A program made the position numbers and the translations under genes. Positions 1-24,263 of a stretch of 64,000 nt of DNA are shown here, piece by piece; position 1 is the stretch's first letter, and each line of letters begins with the position of its first letter. Source of the DNA: Scatophagus argus (lineage: Eukaryota > Chordata > Actinopteri > Scatophagidae); contig NC_058499.1 in the NCBI RefSeq assembly GCF_020382885.2, forward strand, positions 4,409,501-4,473,500. The letters are read 5' to 3'. The notes under the pieces were generated by a model, which saw only the letters and a program-made list of their open reading frames with translations, was not told where the DNA came from and did not search any database.

Positions 1-289
1 GTAAGAATAAAGAGTGCCTGGCCTCACAAAGTCCTCCCACTCTTTTACGTATCCTGTCTTTTTCACCAAGCTTTATTTCAATGCTTTTTTGCGAGAAAAA
101 ATCGAGGTTTTTGGTTCTACCACCTGATAATTAACTGCCAGTGGGATTAATGCTGCTTCCAGACAGAACCTCAGGTCTATGTTTTTTATAATTAAAATTT
201 AAATCAGCGGTACAATTACACACTGCATTTAGAAATATAAAATGTGCAAAGTGTATGTAGAAATATTTCTCTACTTGTCTTTGTTTCAG

Positions 290-6263
<5,974 letters not shown>

Positions 6264-7042
6264 ACACTGATCCCTGACCTCACCCCACAAACCTCCGGGC
6301 ACACGCACACACGCACCAACACTGCGCTCTGTGCCCATAGATATTCTAAATATCTATGTCATTGCCTCATTTATGACTACTACTTATCTAATCACCCCTC
6401 TCTGCCCTCCCACTATACCTCTCTATAATATAATCTTACATATATTATACGCATTTATCTGGCTGAACCGGACTCCCTGAATCCTGCATTGGGCTTAAGT
6501 GTGTTTCAGTTGTTGTTTTTTATCTTTAAACTTAATTTCCAACCTAGCTCTAAATTTGAAGTACCGATTAATGAAGGATGTACAAGCTGCAGTCTCTTGT
6601 AACAGAGCAAAGCTGGCCGCGGGTTTGCCCATCTCTGCACGGCCAAACAATAAGTAAGGCTCCGCTCCCAAAGCACTCCTGAGCCCACCACACCTTAGCT
6701 TCGCCACGCCTCTGTCCCCTCCTGCCGCATGTCCCACACTCAGCCTGTCATTCCCGTGTGTTGTTTGGTCACTCCTTTTATCCGGTGCTTGCATAGTCCA
6801 TCCGTTTGTGCTCTACTTTCCATTGTGGATTGTGTGTACGCTGTTTCTTTTCACCATTTTGAGTGTGATTTGAATGTAGACTTAACAGAGCAAGAGACGT
6901 GTATTCTCTCGAGGAATTGAGTGTTTGATGACGCGCTTGGTGTCAAAATGAAATGTCTTAACGCCGGCTGGATTCTGTACTGTAAGCTACTGAAGCAATA
7001 TCATTCCAGCTCATCACTGAATGTCACACTGTAATGTCTTTT

Positions 7043-7048
7043 ATTAAA
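7043..7048 (+). other. ckmt1: ckmt1 polyadenylation signal
   Basis: ATTAAA about 780 bases after the ckmt1 stop, followed by a GT/T-rich stretch (TGTCTCTTGTTTTGC). This is the best candidate for the transcript end, making 6264 to about 7065 the 3'UTR. Confidence 0.65.
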
Positions 7049-8330
7049 GAAATCATCTATTTAACAGTACCTGCTCCGTCTGTCTCTTGTTTTGCTTGTT
7101 GCTTTTTTTAGCTTCTACTTGAAATAGACTTACTTCTTTGGTATCCAAGAGGATTTTGTCAGACCATGAAGCCCAAGCTCTCTGTAACCACGGTAACCAA
7201 GCTCGAGGAGCGTGAATGCGATCAGCGTGGTTGCATAGTGTCATGTGGCAAAGTTTAGTCAGAGGCATAACTGTATTATGTTTGAAACCTTTAAACATGG
7301 AAGATGTCGGATTTTCTTGACTTAATTAAGTAAAACAAGCACAAATAGCAGCTGAATAGTTTATGATCATTGTATGGTATTAAGTGTTAATCTTAAGTTC
7401 GCCTTGTAAGGATTTCCAGGTAGTCGGGGCATACAAATTAAAAGCGGACCCTTTGAGTCAGGCCCACACATGCACAAAAGCTACGGCTTGAAATAGCAGA
7501 TCATCAGAAAATGAACCAGCGATTATTTTGATAAATCCTCTCCGATTCCGGCCTATCAGAAGTGACGGTGGCTGCTTTTCTTACATGGCGGTAAATTAAA
7601 AATCTTATGGTTTTTAGTCAGACAAAGCAAACAAATCAAAGACATCACCAGGGCCTCTGAGAAATAGTCACTGCAAATTTTCTCTCTTGTTTATCATTTT
7701 ATAGACCAAACAATCAACTGAAAAAATAATTGGCACTTTAATCAAAGTAATTGTTAGTAATTATCCTGTAACAAAAATGTAGTTATTTATCTGGAAAACA
7801 GTTAGTATGGTGCAAACACTCAATACCCAACCACAACAAAAAAAATATGCTGAATGAATCGTGTAATCTCTCATCTAAAGTGAATATGAACCTGAATATG
7901 TCCGTCTTATATTTACAAGCGAGCGTTTTCTCTGCAGTGTAGGAAGTGTGTAACAAGTGCATTGTCCCAGTGGGAATAAATAGAGTTTTATTGTCTCCAG
8001 TGATGAAACGGGCAACAGTTTTTCCAGTGTTTCGGTGTGGACGCTGACAGGACAACAAGGCGCTCAGTGTTCTGACAAGACGCAGCTGAGACGTCAAGTG
8101 TTTGGTGTTGGTGGTGAGGCACGAGGAATCTGTTTCTCCCTCTCTCGCTCATCGAGGATTTGGAGGAAGGTTCTAGTGCTCCCTGAATGCACACACACAT
8201 ATATCCTCTTCCTCCCTCCCCTCCCTGCCTCCGTCTCTCACAGCTCTCAGAGCACGTCACATGCACAGTGCTGCGGACTTCTCCTCTCTCCTCCTCCTCC
8301 TTGTTCCAGATATGGCTGAGGAGCGAGCGG

Positions 8331-8344
8331 GTTGTCATGGCAAC
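8331..8344. promoter_or_regulatory. RFX-type X-box
   Basis: GTTGTCATGGCAAC is one base away from the perfectly palindromic RFX-family X-box GTTGCCATGGCAAC. It lies in a GC-richer patch about 1.3 kb past the ckmt1 poly(A) signal and 4.2 kb before the pdia3 start. Binding is inferred from the motif only. Confidence 0.45.
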
Positions 8345-8451
8345 CACCTCACAGAGGCAATGGGGGCTGCGATTTAGGAGGGAAGGGGCTTTGTGGGTAA
8401 CGGAAAACAAATCTCTACAGTGTAGTGTTGAGACCGCAGTGCTGCAAAGCG

Positions 8452-8454
<3 letters not shown>

Positions 8455-8499
<45 letters not shown>
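8455..8499. repeat. (CA)n microsatellite
   Basis: About 22 uninterrupted CA units. Probably length-polymorphic. Confidence 0.97.
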
Positions 8500-8501
<2 letters not shown>

Positions 8502-9529
8502 ACATAACACATGTTCCCAGGATAAAACGGTGCTTGAATAGAGATGAAACAGACCGACTAGTGGGGGGAAATGAAATGCCAATTAAACGATGATGAAAAT
8601 ACTTTAGCCCATAATGTTTAGTGTGGTCCAGTAGGTTTCCGTTCAGTGACCTTGGGGCAGTACAGATCCTTTACAAAGTGCTGTGTAGTGCAATACTGTT
8701 CTGTACTCTCCCTGCACCCTCACACTTTCATCACAGCTCCACTGACACTGACAGTCAGCCCTCCTCTAACCTCATTTGGCCCCTCTTATTGTTTCCATTT
8801 ATTTCTGCCATTCCCATTGAAGCTGTAAGTTTACAGTAAACGGTGGCTGCTCTGGCAGAAAGCAGCGTGGCTTTAAAGGATCAGCAACAAAGTTTAGGAA
8901 ATAAGGTTTATAAGAATGACAAAATGAACTCTTTCCACACTGACATACGTGGTTTTAGGCGTGTATAGTGGAGCTGTGAGCAAATGTTTAGCATTTATTA
9001 CATCTGCATGAGTGAAGTGTTGCGTGGAGTCCTGACAACATACTTATTATGTTCTCACTACAAATACTTGCCTAAGATAAGCTCAGAAAACTCTGTACTG
9101 GAGGCAGGTGTTCTGTGTTTTAGTGGAACAATAGAAATTTTGAGTTTGCATGCAAATCTGAAAGCTCTGATTTTAGGCCCCGTAATTTCATTACTTGTGT
9201 ATGGCTTAGATTTTAAGATTTACTCTAATCATGTCTCTAAGTGTCCTCCTCAAATATGGTGAAGAAGACAAGTTTGAATTTTTGGCAGAGAAACATGAAT
9301 CTAATGAAAAAGTGATGAAGGCCTAAGCTCTAAAGAAAATGTTGCTGAAAGATGGGTCCCAAAGAGGGATAAGTTGACTTTTGCGTGCAGCATACTTGTT
9401 ACTCATGGTTTCTCACAGAGCATCAGAGTAACATGTAGCAGGTTGGAAAAATAGATTATAATACAAAGAGAGTTGAGGACTCCAGTGTGTATTAAAGAAA
9501 ATTTTACTTACATCACTTACTTGATTGCT

Positions 9530-10049
9530 GAGGTGCCGCCTGACCATCACACCAACAAGGACTTTAATAACATCACATTCTAAACACACAGACAGCTTTG
9601 CAGCTCTAACAGCTTCCACTCTTCTGTGAAGGCTTTCCGCAACATGTTGGAGTGTTTCTGTGGGAATTTGTGCCCATTCATGCAGCAGAGCATTTGTGAG
9701 GTCACACACTGATGTTGGACCAAAAGGCCTGGCTCACAATCTCCGTTCCAGTTCACCCCAAAGGTGTTGAATGGGGTTGAGGTCAGGGCTCCGTGTGGGC
9801 CAGTCAAGTTCTTCCACACCAAACTCATCCAACCATGTCTTTATGGAGCTTTGCTTTGTGCACTGGGGCACAGTCATGCTGGAATGGAAAAGGACCTTCA
9901 ACAAACTGTTGCCACAAAGTTGGAAGCATAGCATTGTCCAAAATGTCTTGGTATGCTGAAGCACTGAGATTTCCCTTCACTGGAAGTCTGGGGTTGAGCC
10001 CAAACCCTGAGAAACAGCCCCGTACCAATACTTTTGTCTATATGGTATA
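9530..10049 (-). mobile_element. Defective Tc1/mariner-like transposon
   Basis: Minus-strand sequence encodes the C-terminal half of a Tc1-type DDE transposase, spread over three reading frames. The pieces are QHDCAPVHKAK (second catalytic Asp region; frame of 9825-10028), DEFGVEELDWPTRSPDLNPI (frame of 9734-9964) and DLTNALLHEWAQIPTETLQ (frame of 9413-9709). The third catalytic residue is lost: the usual NPIEHLW reads NPIQHLW. The end near 10025-10045 carries CCAATACTTTTGTCTATAT, a Tc1-type terminal inverted repeat. It is joined directly to mid-transposase sequence, so the N-terminal DNA-binding part is deleted. The other end stops at about GTCAGG (9535), before its terminal repeat. The element is non-autonomous and dead. 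Confidence 0.88.
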
Positions 10050-12226
10050 ACTTAGCTGTCTGTGAACAGAGTGATTGAGGAGTGCTGTCAGAGAGTGCTG
10101 TCAGAGCTCCCTCTGCTGGTATAGTTATAGAACAGCAGCTTTGTAAAGAAGAAAAATGGTTAGCACAGCATTCAGCTGCAATAAGAATAGAATCTGTTTG
10201 AGGAGTTTTGTGATGAAGTTCAGACAGCAATCCATCTGCCTGAGCAGATTAAAATTTTCAGTCAGGTTGTCTTGTTGAGATTGAGACCTAAGAGAAAGGA
10301 ACACAATCAGTATACAAAACAACACAAACAAGGCCAGACACCCACAAACGACAAGTGATTAATGAAAACAATACCAAGAGTCATAAAAACATCAGATGCT
10401 CTTGAATAGCCAGCATTATACTTGTAGAATAGTATGTTATTATCAGGGGTATACAGATTATTGTATACAATATTCAACATTTATTGGTATCAGTATTGTT
10501 TTTCTCTAGTGAATGAAAAAGCCCTGAAAAAACATATCAATCAATCCTTAATTAATGTGTGACATGTAATCCATTGTGCACATTGTATCCTGCCAGATTT
10601 TATCATCATCTGATTTTGCTTTCAGTGTTTTTTAGATAGTGAAGGCTTTAACAACATTTAATGGGATGACAAGGAATTAAAGAAAATTGGCAATGCCTAC
10701 GTACCTACGTAGCTGTTTCACATGCTTAGCCAGATTAACCTGTTAGTGGACCCTGGAGTAAAAACTTCTGCTGGATCCCTACTGATCCCCACAGCCGATT
10801 CTCAGCCTCCAGTCGCCTTCTGCTGAAGACAACCTGACCGCTGATCTTCTGCTCTGTTAATTTATGATTATCTGATTAATCTTCTTGATTTAGGAATATG
10901 CTTCATTTTATGATATTGATTTTTACACAGGGCCCCCCTACATGACAGGGTCCCATCTCAGCTTAAAGTGTACCTAATGGAAGTGGTAAAAAATCCAGCC
11001 TCATTCTTAATGGACACAGAATCTGCTTGTTTTTCATCATCTAAAAGCAAAAAAATCTGTTTTTCTATTTTTGCTGTTGGGCAATATGGTCACCTGTTGT
11101 TCAGTAAGTGTTTGACCTTCAGATTAATTCCCTGATGCAGCAGCAAAATAGCAAGCAGAGATTATGTCAGTTATAGGCAGTCAGTGGAAAATGGACGGAC
11201 ACAGAAGCAGTTGATAACAAACTGCAGGTAATGCTAATCAATTTCTAAGAAAAGTTTATTATATCAGCAAAGGCTCTGGCACACTAAATCCCCGCGGCTT
11301 AGTTTCTCCACAACAGGTACTCAATCCAATGACTGTAAAAATCTGCAGCTCAACATTGTGTTTGACCAAGGCTGTAAGAACACTTGGGATTTGTATATTA
11401 GAAATTATGAGCTCATAAAATATAATCAATGCGAATGAAGCTAAATTTGGCCAATCCATCAGAACTACTAGACTGGAAATAGTGGACCCTAGAAGACTTG
11501 TGCTTGCTTAGGTATAATACCAACTACAGCTGCAGCAACAGGTCTTTTAGTCTCTGGATTGAAAATTAGTCAATATTTGACAAGTACGTGTTTAAGTCAT
11601 TTTCAAACAAAAATACCAAGCGTTCTAAGACTGCTGCTTTTCCCTGTCTTGACAGTATAGCAAACTGAATACGTCTGCTTTGGGCTGTTGGTTGGACTTA
11701 ACAAGACATTTGATAAAATCAGTTATGTTAACGCTGTAATATGTAGATTGGTGCATTTTACATGATGTTCTGCAGTTTCCCAAAGTGGAATAAATCACAT
11801 CTGGACAATAAAAAAAGTTTGTAGAAGTTAAATTATGGAGAGTGATTATTACTGTATGTATGGAATTTTTTAAGGTTTAATTTAAGTGAGAATCTGCTTT
11901 ACGTTTTGCGGTATTTTTCTGTATGTGTACTGACTGATGTCCGTAAGCCATAGTGCTTATTGGGAACGTGAAACTTTACTCTAACTTATGTTATATGAAG
12001 TTATGATCTTGTCTGATGAATGTTTCATCACTGCAGTCTAGTTCTTGTTATCTGATAAATCCATGGAATGAGAACTCATATGTACATATCACATTAAGTG
12101 ACATGAAGCAATATAATTGATACTGTTGTTTATTTATAGCTGAGCAGTTGATTAAAAGCCAAGCGATGAACTATTGACACAATCACTTCCGCGTGTGAGA
12201 CAGGAGTTTTAATTTGTTGAGTTCTG

Positions 12227-12420
12227 ATTGGTTCTGAGATCTGGAAGCCTCGTTTGCCTAGTTTACCTACTTTTCATTGGCTTGTCGAGGCAGACTGACG
12301 CGCTGATTGCACCAATGGGAGGCTGCCACACTGTGGTTAGGAGAGGTCCCGCTGCCTGCCTGAATATCTCCACGGCCTCCGTCCCTTTCTCTTTCTCTAT
12401 CGATTAGTCTGCATTCGGCC
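12227..12420 (+). promoter_or_regulatory. pdia3: pdia3 proximal promoter with ERSE-like element
   Basis: At 12312-12330 lies CCAAT, nine mostly GC bases (GGGAGGCTG), then CCACA. This is the ER stress response element CCAAT-N9-CCACG with one mismatch in the last base. Two inverted CCAAT boxes (ATTGG) sit at 12227-12231 and 12276-12280. The elements are 220-330 bases before the pdia3 ATG. Known biology: NF-Y and ATF6 act through ERSEs on ER chaperone genes. Transcription probably starts around 12390-12430; no clear TATA box is seen. Confidence 0.6.
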
Positions 12421-12552
12421 CCGTCTGAGGAGCTTGCACCTTTAGCTTTTACGTTGCTGAAGAGCTGAAGAGGGAGCTGCCACGGACACAATTTACAATT
12501 CAAACTTTTTTTGTTTAACAAATAGTGAAGAAGACTTGTAGTGAGGTGTGCG

Positions 12553-19186
<6,634 letters not shown>

Positions 19187-19674
19187 AAGCTCCAAACAGG
19201 AACTCGACATCCCCGCCCAAAACAACAAGAGGAGGAGGAGGATTGGGGAAATCCATGCAACAAAAGAACTGAATTATATCCCTCTCTCTTAGTGAACTAC
19301 CGAATGCTCTGAAGCCGGGTCGTAAAAGATGCGGTGCTCCCTTTAGGTCCTCCGCTGCTCTGGTAAAACTGTTGGAAGGCGGAGAGGTGGTGGCCAGGGC
19401 CTGCCCAATGTTTAAAAACAAAAACAAATTTTTAGGGAAGAGGGGACGGCTTTTGAAAATTTGAGATTCTCATTTCCCCTGGTCTGTCTACTGCCCCTCA
19501 GGCTGATGCACTTTGGTTTGACACCAGTCTCAAGTCATCTGTTGGTTTTTGTTGTTCTCACAGGGGATTATGGTAAATGGTGAATTATTCCTCTTTTTTT
19601 TTTTTCTTTTTCTTTTTGTTTTGTTTTTGTTACACGTCTTTGTTTTTGTACATTTGGATTTGGATGGATTGTGA

Positions 19675-19680
19675 AATAAA
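19675..19680 (+). other. pdia3: pdia3 polyadenylation signal
   Basis: AATAAA about 490 bases after the stop codon. A second AATAAA at 19884-19889 could give a longer 3'UTR. Confidence 0.7.
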
Positions 19681-19899
19681 AAGGCCCACAAAACCAAAAC
19701 AAATCATGATCTCATTTGTGAACGTAAATGTTTTGACACTGAGACTATTTTAAAGTGCTTTCTTTTAGTACACAATATTGTATTTTTTTTTCTTTTTATC
19801 CAATACTGCTAACTGACAATGAGCTGCTTCCCAGGGCCAAAGCTGATGACACCTAACAAATTTATAAGTTGTTTTTTTTTTTCAATAAAAAGAATTTTA

Positions 19900-20600
19900 C
19901 AAACACATTCTGGCTTTCATAAAGCATTTTACAAACAAATTCAAATTAAATGTTTTTTTTGATAAAAATCTGTAAAATCAGACATCAGTGTTAAATACAA
20001 AATACAAAAATATGCTTTTATGGAACCAAAAGCCTGTGACTACTTAGTCTTCAGGTAAAACACATTGACAAAAGCCACAGCAGATTTGTCAATGAAATCT
20101 TTTGATTTTCATAGCTAATCGATATAATGTCATTGTCACAGTGATATATTATATAAATGTTGGTTCACTACATAACAAATATAGTGCAATATAGTGTATA
20201 ATTAACTGATTAGTTCTTTATTCTACATAATGTAAGATCACAAAAATAAAAAGCAAGAACAGGTCAAGTTCTTCAGTTATCCTTTTTTATTCTCTTCGTC
20301 TTTATGTGCCAGTGATTCCACCAGGAGTCCAAAACTTAGTTATTCAGTAAATGCTGATATAAACCAAAACTCTTGAAGCTTTTCTCCTAATAAATTGTTA
20401 CTCAGTTATTCTAAAATGACAATGATTGTTATTTTTTGAAATCAACAGACAAATCAATTTATCTTTTAGTATTCATCATGTAAGTTGGATGACGTGGGAA
20501 TAAAAACTGATTTTTTAAAGAAACTTAAGCAGTTTGAAGTCAAAGGTGACTTATGTAATTGTGAAGCATAATTATTTGTGGCAATAAAGCATTCCTACCA
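19900..20600. other. pdia3-aen spacer
   Basis: AT-rich sequence. No gene or repeat recognised. Confidence 0.6.
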
Positions 20601-20609
20601 GTAGTGGGC

Positions 20610-20676
20610 GACAGTGCAGGCATTTGTCCGCTTCCTCTCAGACAACAAACGAAGAAGAGAAGGAGCCAATCAGACG
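20610..20676 (+). promoter_or_regulatory. aen: Probable 5' noncoding exon of aen
   Basis: A stretch ending CAATCAGACG with a strong donor GTGAGT at 20677. A second good donor, GTAAGT at 20752, follows another copy of ATCAGACG. Either could join the acceptor at 21764 (TTTATTTCCTCAG) just before the aen start codon. A CCAAT lies at 20666-20670. The 5' limit is a guess. Confidence 0.4.
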
Positions 20677-20687
20677 GTGAGTAGAGG

Positions 20688-20707
20688 GCTCGTGTCCGGA
20701 CATGTTC
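20688..20707 (+). promoter_or_regulatory. aen: p53-like response element near the aen first exon
   Basis: GGACATGTTC at 20698-20707 matches the p53 half-site RRRCWWGYYY at all ten positions. It is directly preceded, with no spacer, by GCTCGTGTCC (7 of 10). The site sits just inside the probable first intron of aen, a known p53 target gene in mammals. Confidence 0.45.
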
Positions 20708-21766
20708 AGATTGTGCACGTGCAGCCCTTGGATCTGGAGCTACATCAGACGGTAAGTCAGAAATTATCTCATTTTTTATGTTACATTTTTTCTTTTGTCT
20801 TTTATATCAACAACTTAATAGCCTAGCTTGTATCTACCGTGATATTTTTCTTCGATGAATGAAAGTCTTTTGTGTCAAATCGTCCAGCTTTACAAGCTAG
20901 CTTAATGTCAACGGAACGCCGGACTCCATAGAGATATGTGGCAGTTACATTTGGTCATGTCCAGCCACCAAGTTAACGTTAAGTACTACAGGAAACATGA
21001 CATGACGTATTACAACTCACCAAGCATGTTTTTGTAAGTAATTTCACTGCCCATCACTCCGGCATCCTGCTCGAAGAGGATGTGAACAAATATGTCCATC
21101 TTTTTTACTGGTACAGCTGTATGTGTGAGCTACGCATGTTAAATTAAACCACAGGACACGACCCGTGTTCAAACTAGTTTTCAGCGTACTTTCAGCGCAG
21201 TTTTGGTAGTGTTTTGTTGTCATATAATAACTGAGATTTAACTGCTGGAATTTTGCATGGCGTTTGCTGATATTGACAAGACAGAACGGCATTTTCCCAT
21301 CCTTAATCTTACGATGAATATCCTGTGTCTGAGGTTTCCAATTTTAACTTAATTAAATAACAGCGAATTTTCTTAAGTTTGCCTCTTAAATTTAGCAGCC
21401 AGTCAAGACATGTCATACCGCCTGTCGCTGTCAGTCACCTGCGCCTTAAACTCTGTGATGTTTCTGCATGGCCACGTCTCTTAAATGTAATGTGAGCTGT
21501 AAAATTAAATGTATAAAAACGTTTCTTTAGATTGTGCTTAACGTCAGAGTCAGTCAGTTCTATTCAGTCTTGTACTTGCGTGTGTGCTGCCCACACATTG
21601 CATGTATACACACGCACAGTGAGGTAAGGCCTTCACGGTGACAGTGCTGCCTTTTTTCAGAGCAAATGCCAAGATGTTAAAAAATGAAACCTTTTATTTG
21701 TTATGGTCGCCTGAATTTCTTTGATGGCGATAATCACTGTGTTTTGTATCATTTATTTCCTCAGAA

Positions 21767-21829
21767 ATGACTGCGACTGCAAGGCCAATTTCACTAGTTG
21801 GTGATGGCAGAACAGTCAGAACGGGGTAA
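21767..21829 (+). other. aen: Upstream ORF overlapping the aen start
   Basis: The exon beginning at 21765 has an ATG at 21767 opening a 20-codon frame. It ends with TAA at 21827-21829, past the main ATG at 21804 and in another frame. If transcribed from the upstream exon, its ATG would have a purine at -3. Confidence 0.5.
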
Positions 21830-24184
21830 AACCTCCTCGTGGGGGCTTTTCAACAAGTACCGGTGTTTGTGCAAAAAGGCCACGATGCTTCGGGCCATGG
21901 AGGATGCACAAACCAAGAAGAAATGTCAGCAAAAGATGATCATCACCACTACTAAGAGGAAAATAACGGACAATCACAACGGCCCGCTGGGAACAAATAA
22001 ACTGGTTAAAAAATCTAAATCGAGTGATGCAAACCGGGAACGTCAAAGCACTCTCAACTCCGAAGACATACCTAAACCTGGGCTCTCTGTGTCTGAGGTG
22101 TCTAACAACCGCAGTTTGGTCACAGTCCTGAGAGACAGTTGGGAGGTGGACAGTGGTTTCTCCTCAGAGGCGAGTCCTCCGGCCAGCGGTCGGAGTTCAC
22201 CGTGCCTCGGCTGGTGCTCCACCACGGTGGTGGCTTTGGACTGTGAGATGGTGGGGACGGGGCCTGGTGGGCGCTGTAGCGAGCTGGCGCGCTGCAGCAT
22301 CCTGGACTATCATGGCAACACATTGTATGATAAATATGTCCGACCGTGTCAGCCCGTCACAGACTACAGGACTCGCTGGAGTGGCATTCAGAGGCATCAC
22401 CTGCACAATGCCACACCCTTCACTCAGGCCAGGGAGGAGGTGAGGCCTGGATTATGTTAAGTGTATGATTAATAAGTCAATGTAGGCTGCAAGGATAAAT
22501 TTCTCATGTTCAAATCTGCATGGTTTCTCTCCTGTAGATCCTCAGTATACTCGAGGGCAAAGTGGTCGTCGGCCACTCCGTCTACAACGACTTTGAGGCG
22601 TTGGACATGCACCATCCAGATCATATGGTCAGGGACACGAGCTCGACGATTCTCCTCAGCCGATTGGCCGGTTTCACCCCCAAACGCTGCCCCTCCCTCA
22701 AAATCTTGGCGAGCAAGTTGCTGAACAGGAGGATACAGGTGAGGCCTCTCAAGTTTCAGAATCATTTTCAGACTTCATTTATAGTGAATGTGTGATTTTT
22801 AAAAATTTTTTTTTTCTCTGCTAACAATTAAGGAGAGTTTTGTTCGACGTAGATGTTAAATTTACCTCTCTCCACATTGTCTGACATATGATATTTAATG
22901 CACATTTTTGAGATGGTCTTTACCAAACATTAAGATTTACTTTGTTACCAACTTGAAGTTTGTGAGAAAATGATTCTACTGAGACGCTTGATATTCGTCA
23001 CAAGCTCATTTGTGGTTCTGTCGATCTGCTGGTAAATTTCTTATTCTCACCAGCACTTAAACGGGTTCAGGCTGTGTGCTGGCTGTCAGGGAGTTGATGC
23101 TCCAGAGAGACCCGTGACGTAAACAGGTCTTGACTGATATTGTCTGGCTACTGATTCGTGAAATATAATTGCAGCACTGAAGAACTAAACGCATGTGAAG
23201 TAATTTAGAAAGTGCCATGATGGTGTTTGCCCAGCAGAGAGCGCTGACGCATTTATTTTTCAACTGTGAAATACTCTACACTGTTCATGTTTGAAAGTAC
23301 TACCAAAGAATTGGCTGATATGTTTTTACTGAGTGTTTTCAAAGTTCAAGATAGTTTATTCTTCCATGTACAACACTGGATTACATACCCAAACTAAAGT
23401 TTGTGGTCTCCTCTATGGTACATACAAAGAACATATACATCAATAATTCAGTTCGGAATAGAATAGGATTGGAAGTACAGCAGTACACTCATTTACTTTG
23501 ATACATATTTACATATACAGCCAGCAAATTATTAGTGCAGTTTTTAAATTTGTGTCTCAAATGTATATGGCAGCAACAGGATGGTGACAATATGGTCGAC
23601 GTCTTCACGATAAAAGTGCAACATCGGGGAAACGCAGCCCACTTTGACGGCGTTTAAGCACCAAGCATCACTGACGTAAACAGAGTTTGCTTCCCCTCGC
23701 GCCGCCGGAGTCCAGCGTTCTGTGCTTGACTGTAAACATGTGGACACTTCAGTCTCTGCTCGTTCGAGTCCCGTCTCATCCGTTTCATTTTGCTCTGACT
23801 TGACCAGCCCCCTTCCAGGATGTCTCACCTCTCCTCCCGGGTGCCGTGGGCAGCGCCCCACCCGAAAATTTGGGAGACCTGGTCATCACAAACAGTTCAT
23901 CATTTTCCTTTCATGATAAACACATAACTGCATCATAGTTGATAGTCTGCAGTTTGATTTGTTGTGTGTGTTTCTGTGCTCAGGTGGGGCGGAGAGGCCA
24001 CTGCTCGGTGGAGGACGCTCGGGCCGCCCTCGACCTCTACAAGCTGGTGGAGGGCGAGTGGGAGCAGGAGCTGCAGATCAAGCTGAGGGACGACGACGCT
24101 CCACAGGAGCCGAGCTTCGCCGCCTCAAACCACTACATGCAGGACGAGTACTGGCCAGACGATGTCATGTCTGACAGCCAGTGA
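21804..24184 (+). CDS. aen: Apoptosis-enhancing nuclease (DEDDh exonuclease)
   Basis: 3'-5' exonuclease of the ISG20/AEN group, nuclear/nucleolar in mammals and induced by p53. Three coding exons, 21804-22439, 22538-22738 and 23984-24184, give 345 residues (human 325). Residues 1-135 are a basic, low-complexity N-terminal region (KRK, KKSK) suited to nucleolar targeting. The exonuclease domain follows. Exo [10 protein letters not shown] (D146, E148). Exo [13 protein letters not shown] (D230). Exo [14 protein letters not shown] (H285, D290). All DEDDh catalytic residues are present. The C-terminal [10 protein letters not shown] matches the AEN tail YMEDQYWPDD and separates it from isg20, which lacks both extensions. 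ATG 21804 (GTGATGG, good context) is the first ATG in this frame. Confidence 0.93.
22739..23983 (+). other. aen: aen last intron
   Basis: A 1.2 kb intron. The part around 23340-23520 (GATAGTTTATTCTTCCATGT and following) may be an old interspersed repeat. No RNA gene was recognised. Confidence 0.4.
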
Positions 24185-24263
24185 TGTGAGCTTCACTTAA
24201 CTATAAATCGTGTGACTGAAAAAAAACATCTTGACAGTTTATCAGGTGAAAAGTAATGTGAGA

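Larger units (their letters stand above)
7080..12200. other. ckmt1-pdia3 intergenic region
   Basis: No gene was found. The spacer holds a purine/pyrimidine-rich, relatively GC-rich patch at about 8100-8420 with an X-box, a CA microsatellite, and a Tc1-like remnant. The rest is AT-rich and unremarkable. The small ORFs here have no recognisable domain. Confidence 0.6.

Noticed and set aside
8187-8507. 106-codon ORF ending in poly(Thr-His)
   Set aside because: The tail is the CA microsatellite read in frame. There is no domain or splice context.
21804-24184. isg20 instead of aen
   Set aside because: The long basic N-terminus and the [10 protein letters not shown] tail are AEN features that ISG20 lacks.
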